From Enterobacteriaceae bacterium UBA5654 (GTDB lineage: Bacteria; Pseudomonadota; Gammaproteobacteria; Enterobacterales; Enterobacteriaceae): a stretch of DNA of 36,069 nt. Location: contig DIJC01000023.1 of the NCBI GenBank assembly GCA_002421005.1, positions 102,896 to 138,964 on the forward strand, in the 5' to 3' direction. The translations under genes and the position numbers were made by a program. The stretch's first letter is position 1; the number at the start of each line of letters is the position of its first letter. This document shows, in pieces, positions 24,411 to 32,343 of this stretch. A model generated the notes under the pieces. That model did not search any database and was not told the DNA's origin. It saw nothing but the letters and a program-made list of their open reading frames with translations.

Positions 24411-25367
24411 TTATTGATAGATAAAGCCGGAGACGAGCCAGGCGATTAACACCGTGGGCGCACCGGTGAGGAAGCGGCTGACCAGCACCGACGGTACGCC
24501 GACGCGCACCGTGTCCTGACGTGCTTCTGCCAGCGACAGCCCGACGGGAATAAAGTCGCAGGCGGCCTGGGCATTAATGGCAAACAGCGCGGGCAGCGCC
24601 AGATGCGGCGGGATATGCCCCTGACCAATCTGTACGCCAATCAGCACGCCGATAACCTGGGCGATGACCGCGCCTGGCCCTAAGAACGGCGAGAGCAGCG
24701 GGAAAGAGCAGATCAGCGCCAGCGTCACCAGCCCCAGCGGATGACTGGCGAGCGGGGCCAGCCCGTGGGCGATCCAGTCCCCCAGCCCGGAAGCCATGAT
24801 GATGCCGATCAGCGCCGAGACGAACGCCATAAACGGCAGGATGGTTTTCAGCACCGTATCAATGGTTTCGCGCCCCGCCTGGAACAGCACCGCCACGGCG
24901 GACCCCATGCCCATACCGACTTTTGCCAGCAGACCGTCGCTCTGCTCGGTGATCTTTTTGCTGCTGTCATAGTCGCGACCGGCAGCGGCAGGCGCAGCGG
25001 TGCCGCCCGCCCATTTGATGTTCTCCTCTCTGACGCCGGATACGTAGATATCCTCCAGAATGTACTGCGCCATTGGGCCGGATTTGCCGGTCGAGTGGAT
25101 ATTGATGGTCGGAATACGGCGCTTTGGATACAGCCCGCAGCGCAGCGTGCCGCCGCAGTCGATAATCGCCACCCCAATTTCCGCCTCCGGCGGTTCGCCT
25201 TCTTTAAAACCGTCTACCGCCTGCCAGCCGGTCATTTCCGCGAGCTTATCGATGATGGCCGGGCGCGTACCGGCGGTGATATAGACAATTTTTTTACCCG
25301 GCGTGGCATCCAGCTCCAGCGGGCCACCCCAGCCACCCGCGCCTTTTTCTATACGGATACGTTTCAT
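24411..25367 (-). CDS. srlE: PTS glucitol/sorbitol EIIBC component SrlE
   Basis: SrlE carries the phosphorylated EIIB domain and part of the membrane channel for glucitol uptake. The N-terminal soluble domain includes VAIIDCGGTLRCGLYPKRR (about 67-85), with the likely phosphorylated Cys. Membrane segments follow from about residue 180. The 318 residues match E. coli (319). A short Ala-rich stretch (about residues 122-131) replaces the E. coli interdomain linker. Its start overlaps the end of srlA by four bases. Confidence 0.95.
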   Translation of the reverse strand: MKRIRIEKGAGGWGGPLELDATPGKKIVYITAGTRPAIIDKLAEMTGWQAVDGFKEGEPPEAEIGVAIIDCGGTLRCGLYPKRRIPTINIHSTGKSGPMAQYILEDIYVSGVREENIKWAGGTAAPAAAGRDYDSSKKITEQSDGLLAKVGMGMGSAVAVLFQAGRETIDTVLKTILPFMAFVSALIGIIMASGLGDWIAHGLAPLASHPLGLVTLALICSFPLLSPFLGPGAVIAQVIGVLIGVQIGQGHIPPHLALPALFAINAQAACDFIPVGLSLAEARQDTVRVGVPSVLVSRFLTGAPTVLIAWLVSGFIYQ

Positions 25368-25927
25368 GACGTTGCTCCTGACAGACGCACGGTCTGTTCA
25401 AGTTGAATGCCCATTTTTTTCTCGAAGATAGCGGTAGTCAGGTCCGTCACCCAGCCCCGGAAGAAGTTGGTCACCAGGCCGACCAGCAGATAGCTGACCG
25501 CCAGCGGACCCAGCGGCAGGCCAAGCGTGGTCAGGCCGTTGGCAATGCCGAGGTACACGAACAGTTCGCCGGGGTTGATGTGCGGAAACAGACCGTTCAT
25601 CGAGTGGCAGCTATAGGACGCGGCGGCGTAGTAGCTCGGCTTGTATTTCTCCGGCATAAAGCGTCCGAGGCTTAACGTCATCGGATTACAGAACACAAAA
25701 GTGCCGATGCAGGGCAGCAGCAGGTAGCGGGAAACCGGATTCCCGGCGCAGCGCTGGGCAAATTTTTCAATGCGGTGCTGACCGATGAAATTGATCAGTG
25801 CGTTCATGATCACCAGCAAACTGATCAGCAGCGGTAAGATCCCGGTCACCATCCCGGTAAACACCTCGCCGCCTTTCTGAAACAGTCCGATAAACCATTC
25901 GGCAACATGCGTAATGGCGTCAATCAT
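25364..25927 (-). CDS. srlA: PTS glucitol/sorbitol EIIC component SrlA
   Basis: SrlA is the first gene of the glucitol operon and forms the sugar channel with SrlE. Its 187 residues equal E. coli SrlA. It contains several membrane segments and the conserved FVFCNPMTLSLGRFMPEKYKP segment. The ATG is preceded by AGGAG at 8-12 bases. Transcription starts from a CRP-type promoter in the gap shared with the divergent mltB. Confidence 0.96.
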   Translation of the reverse strand: MIDAITHVAEWFIGLFQKGGEVFTGMVTGILPLLISLLVIMNALINFIGQHRIEKFAQRCAGNPVSRYLLLPCIGTFVFCNPMTLSLGRFMPEKYKPSYYAAASYSCHSMNGLFPHINPGELFVYLGIANGLTTLGLPLGPLAVSYLLVGLVTNFFRGWVTDLTTAIFEKKMGIQLEQTVRLSGATS

Positions 25928-25973
25928 TATTCTCTTTCTCCTGTAGGGTTTTCTTCTTGCTAAATGTTGGCTT

Positions 25974-26020
25974 ATTTTAATCAGATCGAAAGATTTAAAA
26001 GTGTTAGTTTGATCGCAAAA
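25974..26020 (-). promoter_or_regulatory. srl operon promoter with CRP site
   Basis: On the minus strand TGCGATCAAACTAACA (complement of 26002-26017) matches the CRP site of the E. coli srl promoter, which differs at only a base or two as I recall it. A TAAAAT -10 element lies at 25974-25979. The spacing puts CRP at about -42, a class II arrangement. The same 242-base gap must also hold the mltB promoter, which I cannot place. Confidence 0.65.
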
Positions 26021-26169
26021 TGAAAGATAAATATTTTAATTTGAAAGTTTGGTCTTCAGGAGAGGGGTGGGAGAACTTTTTTCCTGCGGCAATGTGCTAC
26101 CGCTTCCTTGAGGGCTGGCGGATGTTTTACCATACTTGCCTCTGCCGAAAATTGTTGAATGGAACTCCC

Positions 26170-27252
26170 ATGCTTAAGCGTCGTTATCTGGCTTTACTTC
26201 CTTTGATCGCTTTGCTCGCTGCGTGCAGCAGTAAACCTAAAACTTCTGAAGCAGCACCGCAGGCCGTGCAGCCTTCCGGGGGGTTTTTACTTGAGCCGCA
26301 GCATAACGTGATGATGCTGAGCGGCGATTTCGCCGGTAATCCGGTGGCGGAACAGTTCATCGACAAAATGGTGAGCAAGCATGGTTTCAATAAACCGCAG
26401 CTACAGGAAATTCTCTCCCAGGCAAAGCGACTGGATAGCGTGCTGCGCCTGATGGACAGACAGGCACCGACAACGTCAACGTTACCGAGCGGACCGAACG
26501 GGGCATGGCTGCGCTACCGCCAGCAGTTCATCACCCCGGATAACGTGCAAAACGGGGTGGCGTTCTGGAATCAGAATCAGGATGCGCTCAACCGCGCGTG
26601 GCAGGTGTACGGCGTGCCGCCGGAAATTATCGTCGGGATTATCGGCGTAGAAACGCGCTGGGGCCGGGTGTTGGGCAAGACCCGTATTCTCGATGCGCTG
26701 GCGACGCTGTCCTTCAACTACCCGCGCCGCGCGGAATACTTCTCCAGCGAACTGGAAACTTTCCTGCTGATGGCGCGTGACGAGCAGGATGACCCGCTGG
26801 ATCTGCGTGGCTCCTTCGCCGGGGCGATGGGCTACGGGCAGTTTATGCCGTCTTCCTATAAAGAATATGCCGTTGATTTTAACGGTGACGGTCATGTGAA
26901 CTTATGGGACCCGGTCGATGCTATCGGCAGCGTTGCCAACTACTTCAAAGAGCACGGCTGGGTGAAAGGCGATATCGTCGCCGTGCAGGCCAGCGGTCAG
27001 GCGACAGGGCTGGAAAGCGGCTTTAACAAAAAGTACAGCGTCGCGCAGCTCGCCGCTGCGGGCCTGACGCCGATGCAGCCGATTGGCGATCACCAGCAGG
27101 CCAGCCTGCTGCGACTGGATATCGGCACGAGTTATCAGTACTGGTACGGGTTCCCGAACTTCTACACCATTACGCGCTATAACCACAGTACCAACTATGC
27201 GATGGCCGTCTGGCAACTGGGCGAAGCGGTAGCGCTGGCCCGCGTACAGTAA
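26170..27252 (+). CDS. mltB: Membrane-bound lytic murein transglycosylase B
   Basis: MltB cleaves peptidoglycan glycan strands at the outer membrane, forming 1,6-anhydro-muramic ends. The chosen start yields 360 residues beginning MLKRRYLALLPLIALLAACS, a lipoprotein signal with lipidated Cys19 (LAAC), matching E. coli MltB (361). The catalytic Glu161 lies in IIGVETRWGR. GSFAGAMGYGQFMPSSY follows. The frame is open upstream to 26020, but that extension would bury the lipoprotein signal and overlap the srl promoter, so it is rejected. Confidence 0.96.
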   Translation: MLKRRYLALLPLIALLAACSSKPKTSEAAPQAVQPSGGFLLEPQHNVMMLSGDFAGNPVAEQFIDKMVSKHGFNKPQLQEILSQAKRLDSVLRLMDRQAPTTSTLPSGPNGAWLRYRQQFITPDNVQNGVAFWNQNQDALNRAWQVYGVPPEIIVGIIGVETRWGRVLGKTRILDALATLSFNYPRRAEYFSSELETFLLMARDEQDDPLDLRGSFAGAMGYGQFMPSSYKEYAVDFNGDGHVNLWDPVDAIGSVANYFKEHGWVKGDIVAVQASGQATGLESGFNKKYSVAQLAAAGLTPMQPIGDHQQASLLRLDIGTSYQYWYGFPNFYTITRYNHSTNYAMAVWQLGEAVALARVQ

Positions 27253-27260
27253 ATATCTCG

Positions 27261-27282
27261 CCCTTCTCCGCACGGAGAAGGG
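27261..27282 (+). terminator. mltB terminator hairpin
   Basis: CCCTTCTCC and GGAGAAGGG form a 9-base stem with a GCAC loop, 8 bases after the mltB stop, followed by CTAATTTA. It could stop mltB transcription before the metal transporter operon. It resembles, but is not identical to, the palindromes of the two repeat arrays. Confidence 0.6.
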
Positions 27283-27389
27283 CTAATTTATCGCCTTTCT
27301 CTTTCCTCCGTTTTTTCCCTTGCGCGCCACTGAAATATTTCGACGCATTCTGCTTTGTAAATGCTGATTTACATTTCACGTTAATCTCA

Positions 27390-27412
27390 TTATTGTTATG
27401 TTATAACATATT
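27390..27412. promoter_or_regulatory. Zur-like operator upstream of metal ABC operon
   Basis: GTTATGTTATAAC (27395-27407) contains the half-sites GTTAT and ATAAC separated by 3 bases, the core of the enterobacterial Zur box (GTTATANTATAAC as I recall it). The symmetry extends outward as TTGTTATGTTATAACATA. It lies 15 bases upstream of the first start codon of the operon, where a repressor would block transcription. Zinc-dependent repression is inferred. Confidence 0.6.
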
Positions 27413-27422
27413 GAGGTGTTGC

Positions 27423-27533
27423 ATGATCCCGTCCACGTTTTTCTCTTCTTCTGCCGCCGTGCGCCTGCTGTATGCGGCGGTATTACTGATTATTCTCGCG
27501 CTGGCGACTGGCTGGGCGGTGGCGCTGCCATGA
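27423..27533 (+). CDS. 36-residue single-pass membrane peptide
   Basis: A short frame of 36 codons starts MIPSTFFSSSAAVRLL and ends TGWAVALP. Residues about 15-35 form one strongly hydrophobic helix (core AVLLIILALATGW). GAGG lies 6 bases before the ATG, the best ribosome binding site in the region. Its stop overlaps the start of the ABC ATPase gene as ATGA, so it should be translationally coupled to it, and it lies directly behind the Zur-like box. I do not recognise the family. It may be an accessory subunit of the metal transporter or a leader that tunes ATPase translation. No cysteine or histidine is present, so direct metal binding is unlikely. Confidence 0.65.
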   Translation: MIPSTFFSSSAAVRLLYAAVLLIILALATGWAVALP

Positions 27534-28186
27534 TTGAACTCGATCATCTGGTGGCGGGCTACGAGCGCCGCGCCATTACGCCTTCGCTTAGCGGCAGGCT
27601 GGAGACCGGCAGCATGACGGCCATCGTCGGCGTCAACGGATGCGGAAAATCGACGCTGTTGAAAACGCTGGCGGGATTTACTCCCCCGGTCAGCGGCACG
27701 CTGCGCTGGACGTCGGGACGACCGAAAATCGGCTGGCTGGCGCAGCGTCACGCCCTGGAGTCGCAGTTTCCACTCACCGTTCAGGATGTGGTGAGTATGG
27801 GGGCCTGGCCGCAGGTGTCACTGCTGCGCGGGCTGGATCGCGGAGTGCGCGTGCGGGTGGCGGAGGCGCTTGAGCGCGTCGGCCTTTCTGACCTGTGCCG
27901 TACCACGATTGATGAGCTTTCCGGCGGCCAGTTTCAGCGGATGCTGTTTGCCCGCGTGCTGCTGCAACAGGCTCCGCTGGTGATGCTTGATGAACCCTTT
28001 ACCGGAGTGGATGAAGAGACCCGCTGCGTACTGATGGCGCTAATGAGTGATATGCATCGCCGGGGACAAACTTTGCTGGCGGTGCTGCACGACAGCCAGC
28101 GCGTGGCGGAACACTTCCCCGAAACCCTGCATCTGGCGGGCGATAACGCGTCGTGGGGCAGTACGCAGGGAGTGGCATACGCATGA
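27530..28186 (+). CDS. Metal ABC transporter ATP-binding protein
   Basis: This 218-residue ATPase powers the metal importer. Walker A GVNGCGKST is at about 34-42, a Q-loop LAQRHALE follows, then the signature LSGGQFQRMLFAR, Walker B PLVMLDEPF and the switch His in LAVLHDSQR. The start at 27530 gives MIELDHLVAGYERR, the normal N-terminal strand; the longer frame to 27416 would overwrite the upstream peptide gene. It resembles AztA/ZnuC-type ATPases and is on the short side for them. The start overlaps the upstream peptide stop, and its own stop overlaps the permease start (ATGA). Confidence 0.92.
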   Translation: MIELDHLVAGYERRAITPSLSGRLETGSMTAIVGVNGCGKSTLLKTLAGFTPPVSGTLRWTSGRPKIGWLAQRHALESQFPLTVQDVVSMGAWPQVSLLRGLDRGVRVRVAEALERVGLSDLCRTTIDELSGGQFQRMLFARVLLQQAPLVMLDEPFTGVDEETRCVLMALMSDMHRRGQTLLAVLHDSQRVAEHFPETLHLAGDNASWGSTQGVAYA

Positions 28187-29046
28187 TCTGGCACCTCTTT
28201 TTTCAGCCGTTTATCGAGTTTGGCTTTATGCGGCGGGCGCTGGTGGTATGCCTGGCGCTGTCGATGAGCACCACCGCGCTGGGCGTTTTTCTCCTCCTGC
28301 GGCGGATGAGCCTGATGGGGGACGCGCTTTCCCACGCGATTTTGCCCGGCGTGGCGGTGGGATATCTGCTTAATGGTATGTCGCTGATGGCGATGAGCAT
28401 CGGCGGGTTTATTGCCGGGATCCTGGTGGCGCTGGTGGCGGGATGGGTCAGCCGCCGCACGCTGCTGAAAGAGGATGCCAGCTTTGCCGGATTTTACCTC
28501 GGCTCGCTGGCGCTGGGGGTGACGCTGGTATCTCTGCGCGGCTCCAGCGTCGATCTACTGCATCTGCTTTTTGGCTCGATCCTCGCGGTCGATACCGACG
28601 CAGCGCTGTTCGTGGCGGGCGTATCCAGCGTCACGCTACTGTGCCTGGCGCTGTTTTACCGGGGGCTGGTCAGCGAAGCGTTCGACAGCGCGTGGCTTCA
28701 GGTGAATTCCCGCTGGCTGCCGTCGCTGTTACACGGCCTGTTTCTGGCGCTGCTGGTACTGAATCTGGTGGCAGGTTTTCAGGTGCTCGGCACCCTGATG
28801 GCGGTGGGGGTGATGATGCTGCCCGCCGTCGCTGCGCGCTGCTGGGCGAGAACCCTGCCGGGTATGCTGGCGCTGGCAGGCGCGGGCGGTCTGTTCAGCG
28901 CATGGCTGGGACTGAGCCTCTCATGGGGCGCGAATCTGCCCGCCGGGCCGTCTATTGTACTGACCGCCAGCGTCCTCTTTTTTATTTCCATTTTTTTTGG
29001 CAGGCGTAGCGGGCTGGCAACCAGCCTGCGCGCGTTTTTTGACTAG
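28183..29046 (+). CDS. Metal ABC transporter permease (ZnuB/AztB type)
   Basis: This 287-residue inner-membrane protein is the channel of a cluster 9 (ABC-3 family) metal importer. It has about eight hydrophobic segments. The family stretch LRRMSLMGDALSHAILPGVAVGYLL is at about 38-62, and LGTLMAVGVMMLPAVAAR follows near 204-222. Start codon 28183 overlaps the ATPase stop; the in-frame upstream start at 28153 would overlap it further and is rejected. The binding protein follows after 12 bases. Confidence 0.93.
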   Translation: MIWHLFFQPFIEFGFMRRALVVCLALSMSTTALGVFLLLRRMSLMGDALSHAILPGVAVGYLLNGMSLMAMSIGGFIAGILVALVAGWVSRRTLLKEDASFAGFYLGSLALGVTLVSLRGSSVDLLHLLFGSILAVDTDAALFVAGVSSVTLLCLALFYRGLVSEAFDSAWLQVNSRWLPSLLHGLFLALLVLNLVAGFQVLGTLMAVGVMMLPAVAARCWARTLPGMLALAGAGGLFSAWLGLSLSWGANLPAGPSIVLTASVLFFISIFFGRRSGLATSLRAFFD

Positions 29047-29058
29047 CAAGGGGAAAAG

Positions 29059-29937
29059 ATGAAACGTACCGGAGTAGTAATAGCGCTGGCGCTAAGCGTC
29101 ATGGCGCAGGGCGCGATGGCAAAAACGCTGAATGTGGTTACCAGTTTTTCGGTGCTGGGCGATATCGTTCAGCAGGTGGGTGGCGAGCACGTTAAGGTCA
29201 ACACCCTGGTGGGGCCGGATGGCGATCCGCATACTTTTGAGCCATCGCCTAAAGACAGCGCATTGCTGAGTAAAGCGGATGTGGTGGTGGTCAACGGGCT
29301 TGGGCTGGAGGGCTGGATGGACCGGCTGGTCAAAGCGTCGGGATTCCACGGCACGCTGGTAGTGGCCTCGACGGGCATCAAAACCCACACCCTGGATGAA
29401 GACGGAAAAACCGTCACCGATCCTCATGCGTGGAATGATATTGCGAACGGCGCACGCTATGCGAAAAATATTCAGATGGCGCTGGCGAAGGGAGATCCGC
29501 AGGACGCGGCCGATCTTAATGCATCAGGCGATCGCTACGTTGCGCAGTTACAGGCGTTGGATCGCTGGGCAAAAACGCAGTTTAGCGCCATCCCCCAGGC
29601 GAAGCGTAAAGTGCTCACCAGCCACGATGCTTTCGGCTACTTTAGCCGTGCCTACGGCGTGACCTTTGTCGCTCCACAGGGACTATCTTCGGAAAGCGAG
29701 CCGAGCGCGGCGCAGGTCGCAGCGATGATCAAGCAAATTCAGGCCGACGGCGTGAAAGTGTGGTTTATGGAAAATCAGCTTGATCCGCGCCTGGTTCAGC
29801 AGATTGCCAGCGCCACCGGCGCGAAACCTGGCGGCGAGCTTTATCCTGAAGCGCTGTCCGCACCCGGTGGCGTTGCCGATACCTATGCCAAAGCGATGCG
29901 CCACAACGTCGAAACCATCGCCGCAAGCATGAAGTAA
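29059..29937 (+). CDS. Periplasmic metal-binding protein of ABC importer (zinc type likely)
   Basis: This 292-residue cluster 9 solute-binding protein delivers a divalent metal to the permease. It begins with a Sec signal peptide MKRTGVVIALALSVMAQGAMA. Likely metal ligands are His58 (GDPHTFEP), His123 (DPHAWND), His189 (SHDAFGYF) and Glu264 (LYPEALS). Three His ligands point to zinc, whereas Mn/Fe proteins usually have Glu at the third position. The fourth ligand in relatives is usually Asp, so Glu264 is slightly unusual. The His-rich loop of ZnuA is absent. AztC of Paracoccus and SitA-like proteins are the closest types I can name. The ATG has a strong AAGGGG upstream. Confidence 0.92.
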   Translation: MKRTGVVIALALSVMAQGAMAKTLNVVTSFSVLGDIVQQVGGEHVKVNTLVGPDGDPHTFEPSPKDSALLSKADVVVVNGLGLEGWMDRLVKASGFHGTLVVASTGIKTHTLDEDGKTVTDPHAWNDIANGARYAKNIQMALAKGDPQDAADLNASGDRYVAQLQALDRWAKTQFSAIPQAKRKVLTSHDAFGYFSRAYGVTFVAPQGLSSESEPSAAQVAAMIKQIQADGVKVWFMENQLDPRLVQQIASATGAKPGGELYPEALSAPGGVADTYAKAMRHNVETIAASMK

Positions 29938-29947
29938 TTTCCTTTCG

Positions 29948-29972
29948 GGCCAGTTTCAACTGGCCTTTTTTT
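29948..29972 (+). terminator. Intrinsic terminator of metal ABC operon
   Basis: GGCCAGTT and AACTGGCC form an 8-base stem with a TC loop followed by seven T residues, 11 bases beyond the binding-protein stop codon. This is a textbook intrinsic terminator and marks the end of the transporter operon. Confidence 0.9.
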
Positions 29973-30065
29973 CTGAATCCACCTCGTAAAATCCGATCGT
30001 CGCCCACATCTGTGTGTGGAAAGTGCTATCTTGATGTCCATCTTTTTGGCCTTAACGGGGCGCAT

Positions 30066-30563
30066 ATGACCGATCGCGAATTAATCGAGTTAAGTGAGCG
30101 GGTAGGGCAGGCACTGAAGGCGCGTGGCGCGACGGTGACGACCGCTGAATCCTGCACCGGCGGCTGGGTGGCGAAAGTTATCACTGACATTGCTGGCAGT
30201 TCCGCCTGGTTTGAACGGGGTTTTGTTACCTATAGTAATGAAGCGAAATCCCAACTGATTGGCGTAAAAAGTGCCACGCTTGAACAGCATGGCGCGGTGA
30301 GCGAACCGGTGGTGGTTGAGATGGCCATTGGCGCACTCCGCGCGGCGCGTGCCGACTATGCCATCTCCGTCAGCGGCATCGCCGGACCGGACGGCGGTAG
30401 CGAAACCAAGCCTGTCGGAACGGTATGGTTTGGCTTTGCCAGCGCCCGTGGGGAAGGGATCACCCGCTGTGAATGCTTCTCCGGCGACCGCGAGGCGGTA
30501 CGTCGTCAGGCAACGGCTTACGCCCTGCAAACCCTCTGGCAAAATTTTCTACAAAATACTTGA
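30066..30563 (+). CDS. pncC: Nicotinamide-nucleotide amidase PncC (YgaD)
   Basis: PncC deamidates nicotinamide mononucleotide to nicotinic acid mononucleotide in pyridine nucleotide salvage. The 165 residues match E. coli PncC in length and almost in sequence. The CinA C-terminal domain motifs TTAESCTGGWVAKVITDIAG (catalytic Ser region, about 23-42) and SGIAGPDGGSETKPVGTVW are present. The chosen ATG at 30066 starts MTDRELIEL; the longer frame to 30012 lacks support. The stop codon lies inside the recA -35 element. Confidence 0.95.
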   Translation: MTDRELIELSERVGQALKARGATVTTAESCTGGWVAKVITDIAGSSAWFERGFVTYSNEAKSQLIGVKSATLEQHGAVSEPVVVEMAIGALRAARADYAISVSGIAGPDGGSETKPVGTVWFGFASARGEGITRCECFSGDREAVRRQATAYALQTLWQNFLQNT

Positions 30564-30587
30564 TACTGTATAGCTATACAGTATAAT
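30560..30587 (+). promoter_or_regulatory. recA promoter with LexA (SOS) box
   Basis: The -35 element TTGATA (30560-30565) and -10 TATAAT (30582-30587) are separated by 16 bases. Between and over them lies TACTGTATAGCTATACAGTA (30564-30583), a perfect 20-base palindrome matching the CTGT-N8-ACAG LexA consensus. The E. coli recA box is not perfectly symmetric at its centre. LexA here would occlude both promoter elements and keep recA off until SOS induction. Confidence 0.95.
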
Positions 30588-30654
30588 TAGCGCAACAGAA
30601 CAGTAATCCCCGGCGTGGTGTAAACCAGCTTCACCCGGTATGAAAGGAGTAATA

Positions 30655-31722
30655 ATGGCTATCGACGAAAACAAACAGAAAGCGTTGGCGGCAGCACTGG
30701 GCCAGATTGAAAAACAATTTGGTAAAGGCTCCATCATGCGCCTGGGTGAAGACCGTTCCATGGATGTGGAAACCATCTCGACCGGCTCACTTTCACTGGA
30801 TATCGCGCTGGGTGCAGGCGGTCTGCCGATGGGCCGTATCGTAGAAATCTACGGGCCGGAATCCTCCGGTAAAACCACACTGACCCTACAGGTTGTTGCT
30901 GCCGCACAGCGTGAAGGCAAAACCTGTGCGTTCATCGACGCCGAGCACGCGCTGGACCCGGTATACGCGCGCAAACTGGGTGTCGATATCGACAACCTGC
31001 TGTGCTCCCAGCCGGACACCGGCGAGCAGGCGCTGGAGATCTGTGACGCGCTGGCGCGCTCTGGTGCCGTTGACGTTATCGTCGTTGACTCCGTTGCGGC
31101 CCTGACGCCGAAAGCGGAAATCGAAGGCGAAATCGGTGACTCTCACATGGGCCTCGCGGCACGTATGATGAGCCAGGCGATGCGTAAGCTGGCGGGTAAC
31201 CTGAAGCAGTCCAATACCCTGCTGATCTTCATCAACCAGATCCGTATGAAAATTGGTGTTATGTTCGGTAACCCGGAAACCACAACCGGTGGTAACGCGC
31301 TGAAATTCTACGCCTCCGTGCGTCTGGATATCCGCCGTATCGGTGCGGTGAAAGAGGGTGAGAACGTTGTCGGCAGCGAAACCCGCGTAAAAGTGGTGAA
31401 AAACAAAATCGCTGCGCCGTTCAAACAGGCTGAATTCCAGATCCTCTACGGTGAAGGCATTAACTATCATGGCGAGCTGGTTGACCTCGGCGTGAAAGAG
31501 AAGCTGATTGAAAAAGCCGGTGCCTGGTACAGCTACAACGGTGACAAAATCGGTCAGGGTAAAGCGAACGCGATTACCTGGCTGAAAGAGAATCCGGCTG
31601 CGGCAAAAGAAATCGAGAAGAAAGTGCGTGAGCAGTTGCTCAGCAATCCAAGTGATAAACCAGACTTCGTGGTTGATCCTAACGATGCCAATGCGACTGA
31701 AGCGAAAGAAGAAGATTTTTAA
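30655..31722 (+). CDS. recA: RecA recombinase
   Basis: RecA forms filaments on single-stranded DNA, catalyses homologous pairing and triggers LexA self-cleavage. The 355 residues begin MAIDENKQKALAAALGQIEK, as in E. coli RecA (353). Walker A GPESSGKTT is at about 67-75, and loops L1 and L2 are intact (EGEIGDSHMGLAAR; GGNALKFYASVR). Differences from E. coli concentrate in the acidic C-terminal tail (about 333-355), which regulates filament formation. The start at 30655 has GAAAGGAG upstream; the frame is open five codons further. Confidence 0.98.
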   Translation: MAIDENKQKALAAALGQIEKQFGKGSIMRLGEDRSMDVETISTGSLSLDIALGAGGLPMGRIVEIYGPESSGKTTLTLQVVAAAQREGKTCAFIDAEHALDPVYARKLGVDIDNLLCSQPDTGEQALEICDALARSGAVDVIVVDSVAALTPKAEIEGEIGDSHMGLAARMMSQAMRKLAGNLKQSNTLLIFINQIRMKIGVMFGNPETTTGGNALKFYASVRLDIRRIGAVKEGENVVGSETRVKVVKNKIAAPFKQAEFQILYGEGINYHGELVDLGVKEKLIEKAGAWYSYNGDKIGQGKANAITWLKENPAAAKEIEKKVREQLLSNPSDKPDFVVDPNDANATEAKEEDF

Positions 31723-31756
31723 TCTTTCGCTACCGGTGACAGTCGTCACCCACAAT

Positions 31757-31809
31757 GCGGTTGATTCAAACCGCTGATTATCTCCAGGGCTGCGTAATGC
31801 GGCCCTTTT
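31757..31809 (+). terminator. recA-recX intergenic hairpins
   Basis: Two hairpins lie between recA and recX: GCGGTT/AACCGC (31757-31774), and GGGCTGC pairing with GCGGCCC followed by TTTTG (31787-31809). An additional GGTGAC/GTCACC stem sits immediately after recA at about 31734-31749. In E. coli the recA terminator is known to let a minority of transcripts through into recX, and this layout fits the same control. Confidence 0.65.
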
Positions 31810-31842
31810 GCTATTGTAAGTTCAACGTGCGCAGGTACTGCT

Positions 31843-32343
31843 ATGACAGAAAATACGCCCCGCCGTTCGGCATATTCGCGGCTCCTTGACCGCGCCATCC
31901 GCATTCTGGCGATGCGTGACCACAGCGAGCAGGAACTGCGCCGCAAGCTGGTTGCACCCATCGTCACAAAACAGGGCATTGAGCCAAATGATGCGCCGCC
32001 GGAAGACGTTGACCGCGTTGTTGCCTGGTGCATTGAAAACAACTATCTCGATGACAGCCGCTTTGTGCAGCAGTTTATCGCCAGCCGCAGCCGTAAAGGT
32101 TATGGTCCGGCGCGTATCCGCCAGGAACTGAACCAAAAAGGTATTCCGCGCGACGTTGGCGAACGGGCCATGCGTGAATGTGATATTGAGTGGGGCGCGC
32201 TGGCAAAAGATCAGGCGCTGCGCAAGTATGGCGAACCGCTGCCCACCGAGTTTGCGCAAAAAGTGAAAATCCAGCGATTTTTACTTTACCGTGGCTATCT
32301 GATGGAAGATATTCAGGAAATCTGGCGAAATTTTTCTGATTGA
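31843..32343 (+). CDS. recX: Regulatory protein RecX
   Basis: RecX binds RecA and inhibits filament extension and ATPase activity. The 166 residues equal the E. coli length. It has the three-helix repeat architecture of the family, with DHSEQELRRKL (about 24-34), DDSRFVQQFIASRSRKGYGPARIRQEL (about 68-94) and the C-terminal YRGYLMEDIQEIW. It lies 120 bases after recA and is probably expressed mainly by readthrough from the recA promoter. Confidence 0.96.
   Translation: MTENTPRRSAYSRLLDRAIRILAMRDHSEQELRRKLVAPIVTKQGIEPNDAPPEDVDRVVAWCIENNYLDDSRFVQQFIASRSRKGYGPARIRQELNQKGIPRDVGERAMRECDIEWGALAKDQALRKYGEPLPTEFAQKVKIQRFLLYRGYLMEDIQEIWRNFSD

Noticed and set aside
26020..26169. 50-codon N-terminal extension of mltB.
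   Set aside because: The lipoprotein signal peptide begins at 26170, and the extension would cover the srl CRP site.
30886..31755. 289-codon open frame on the minus strand.
   Set aside because: It is antisense to recA and exists because of recA codon bias.
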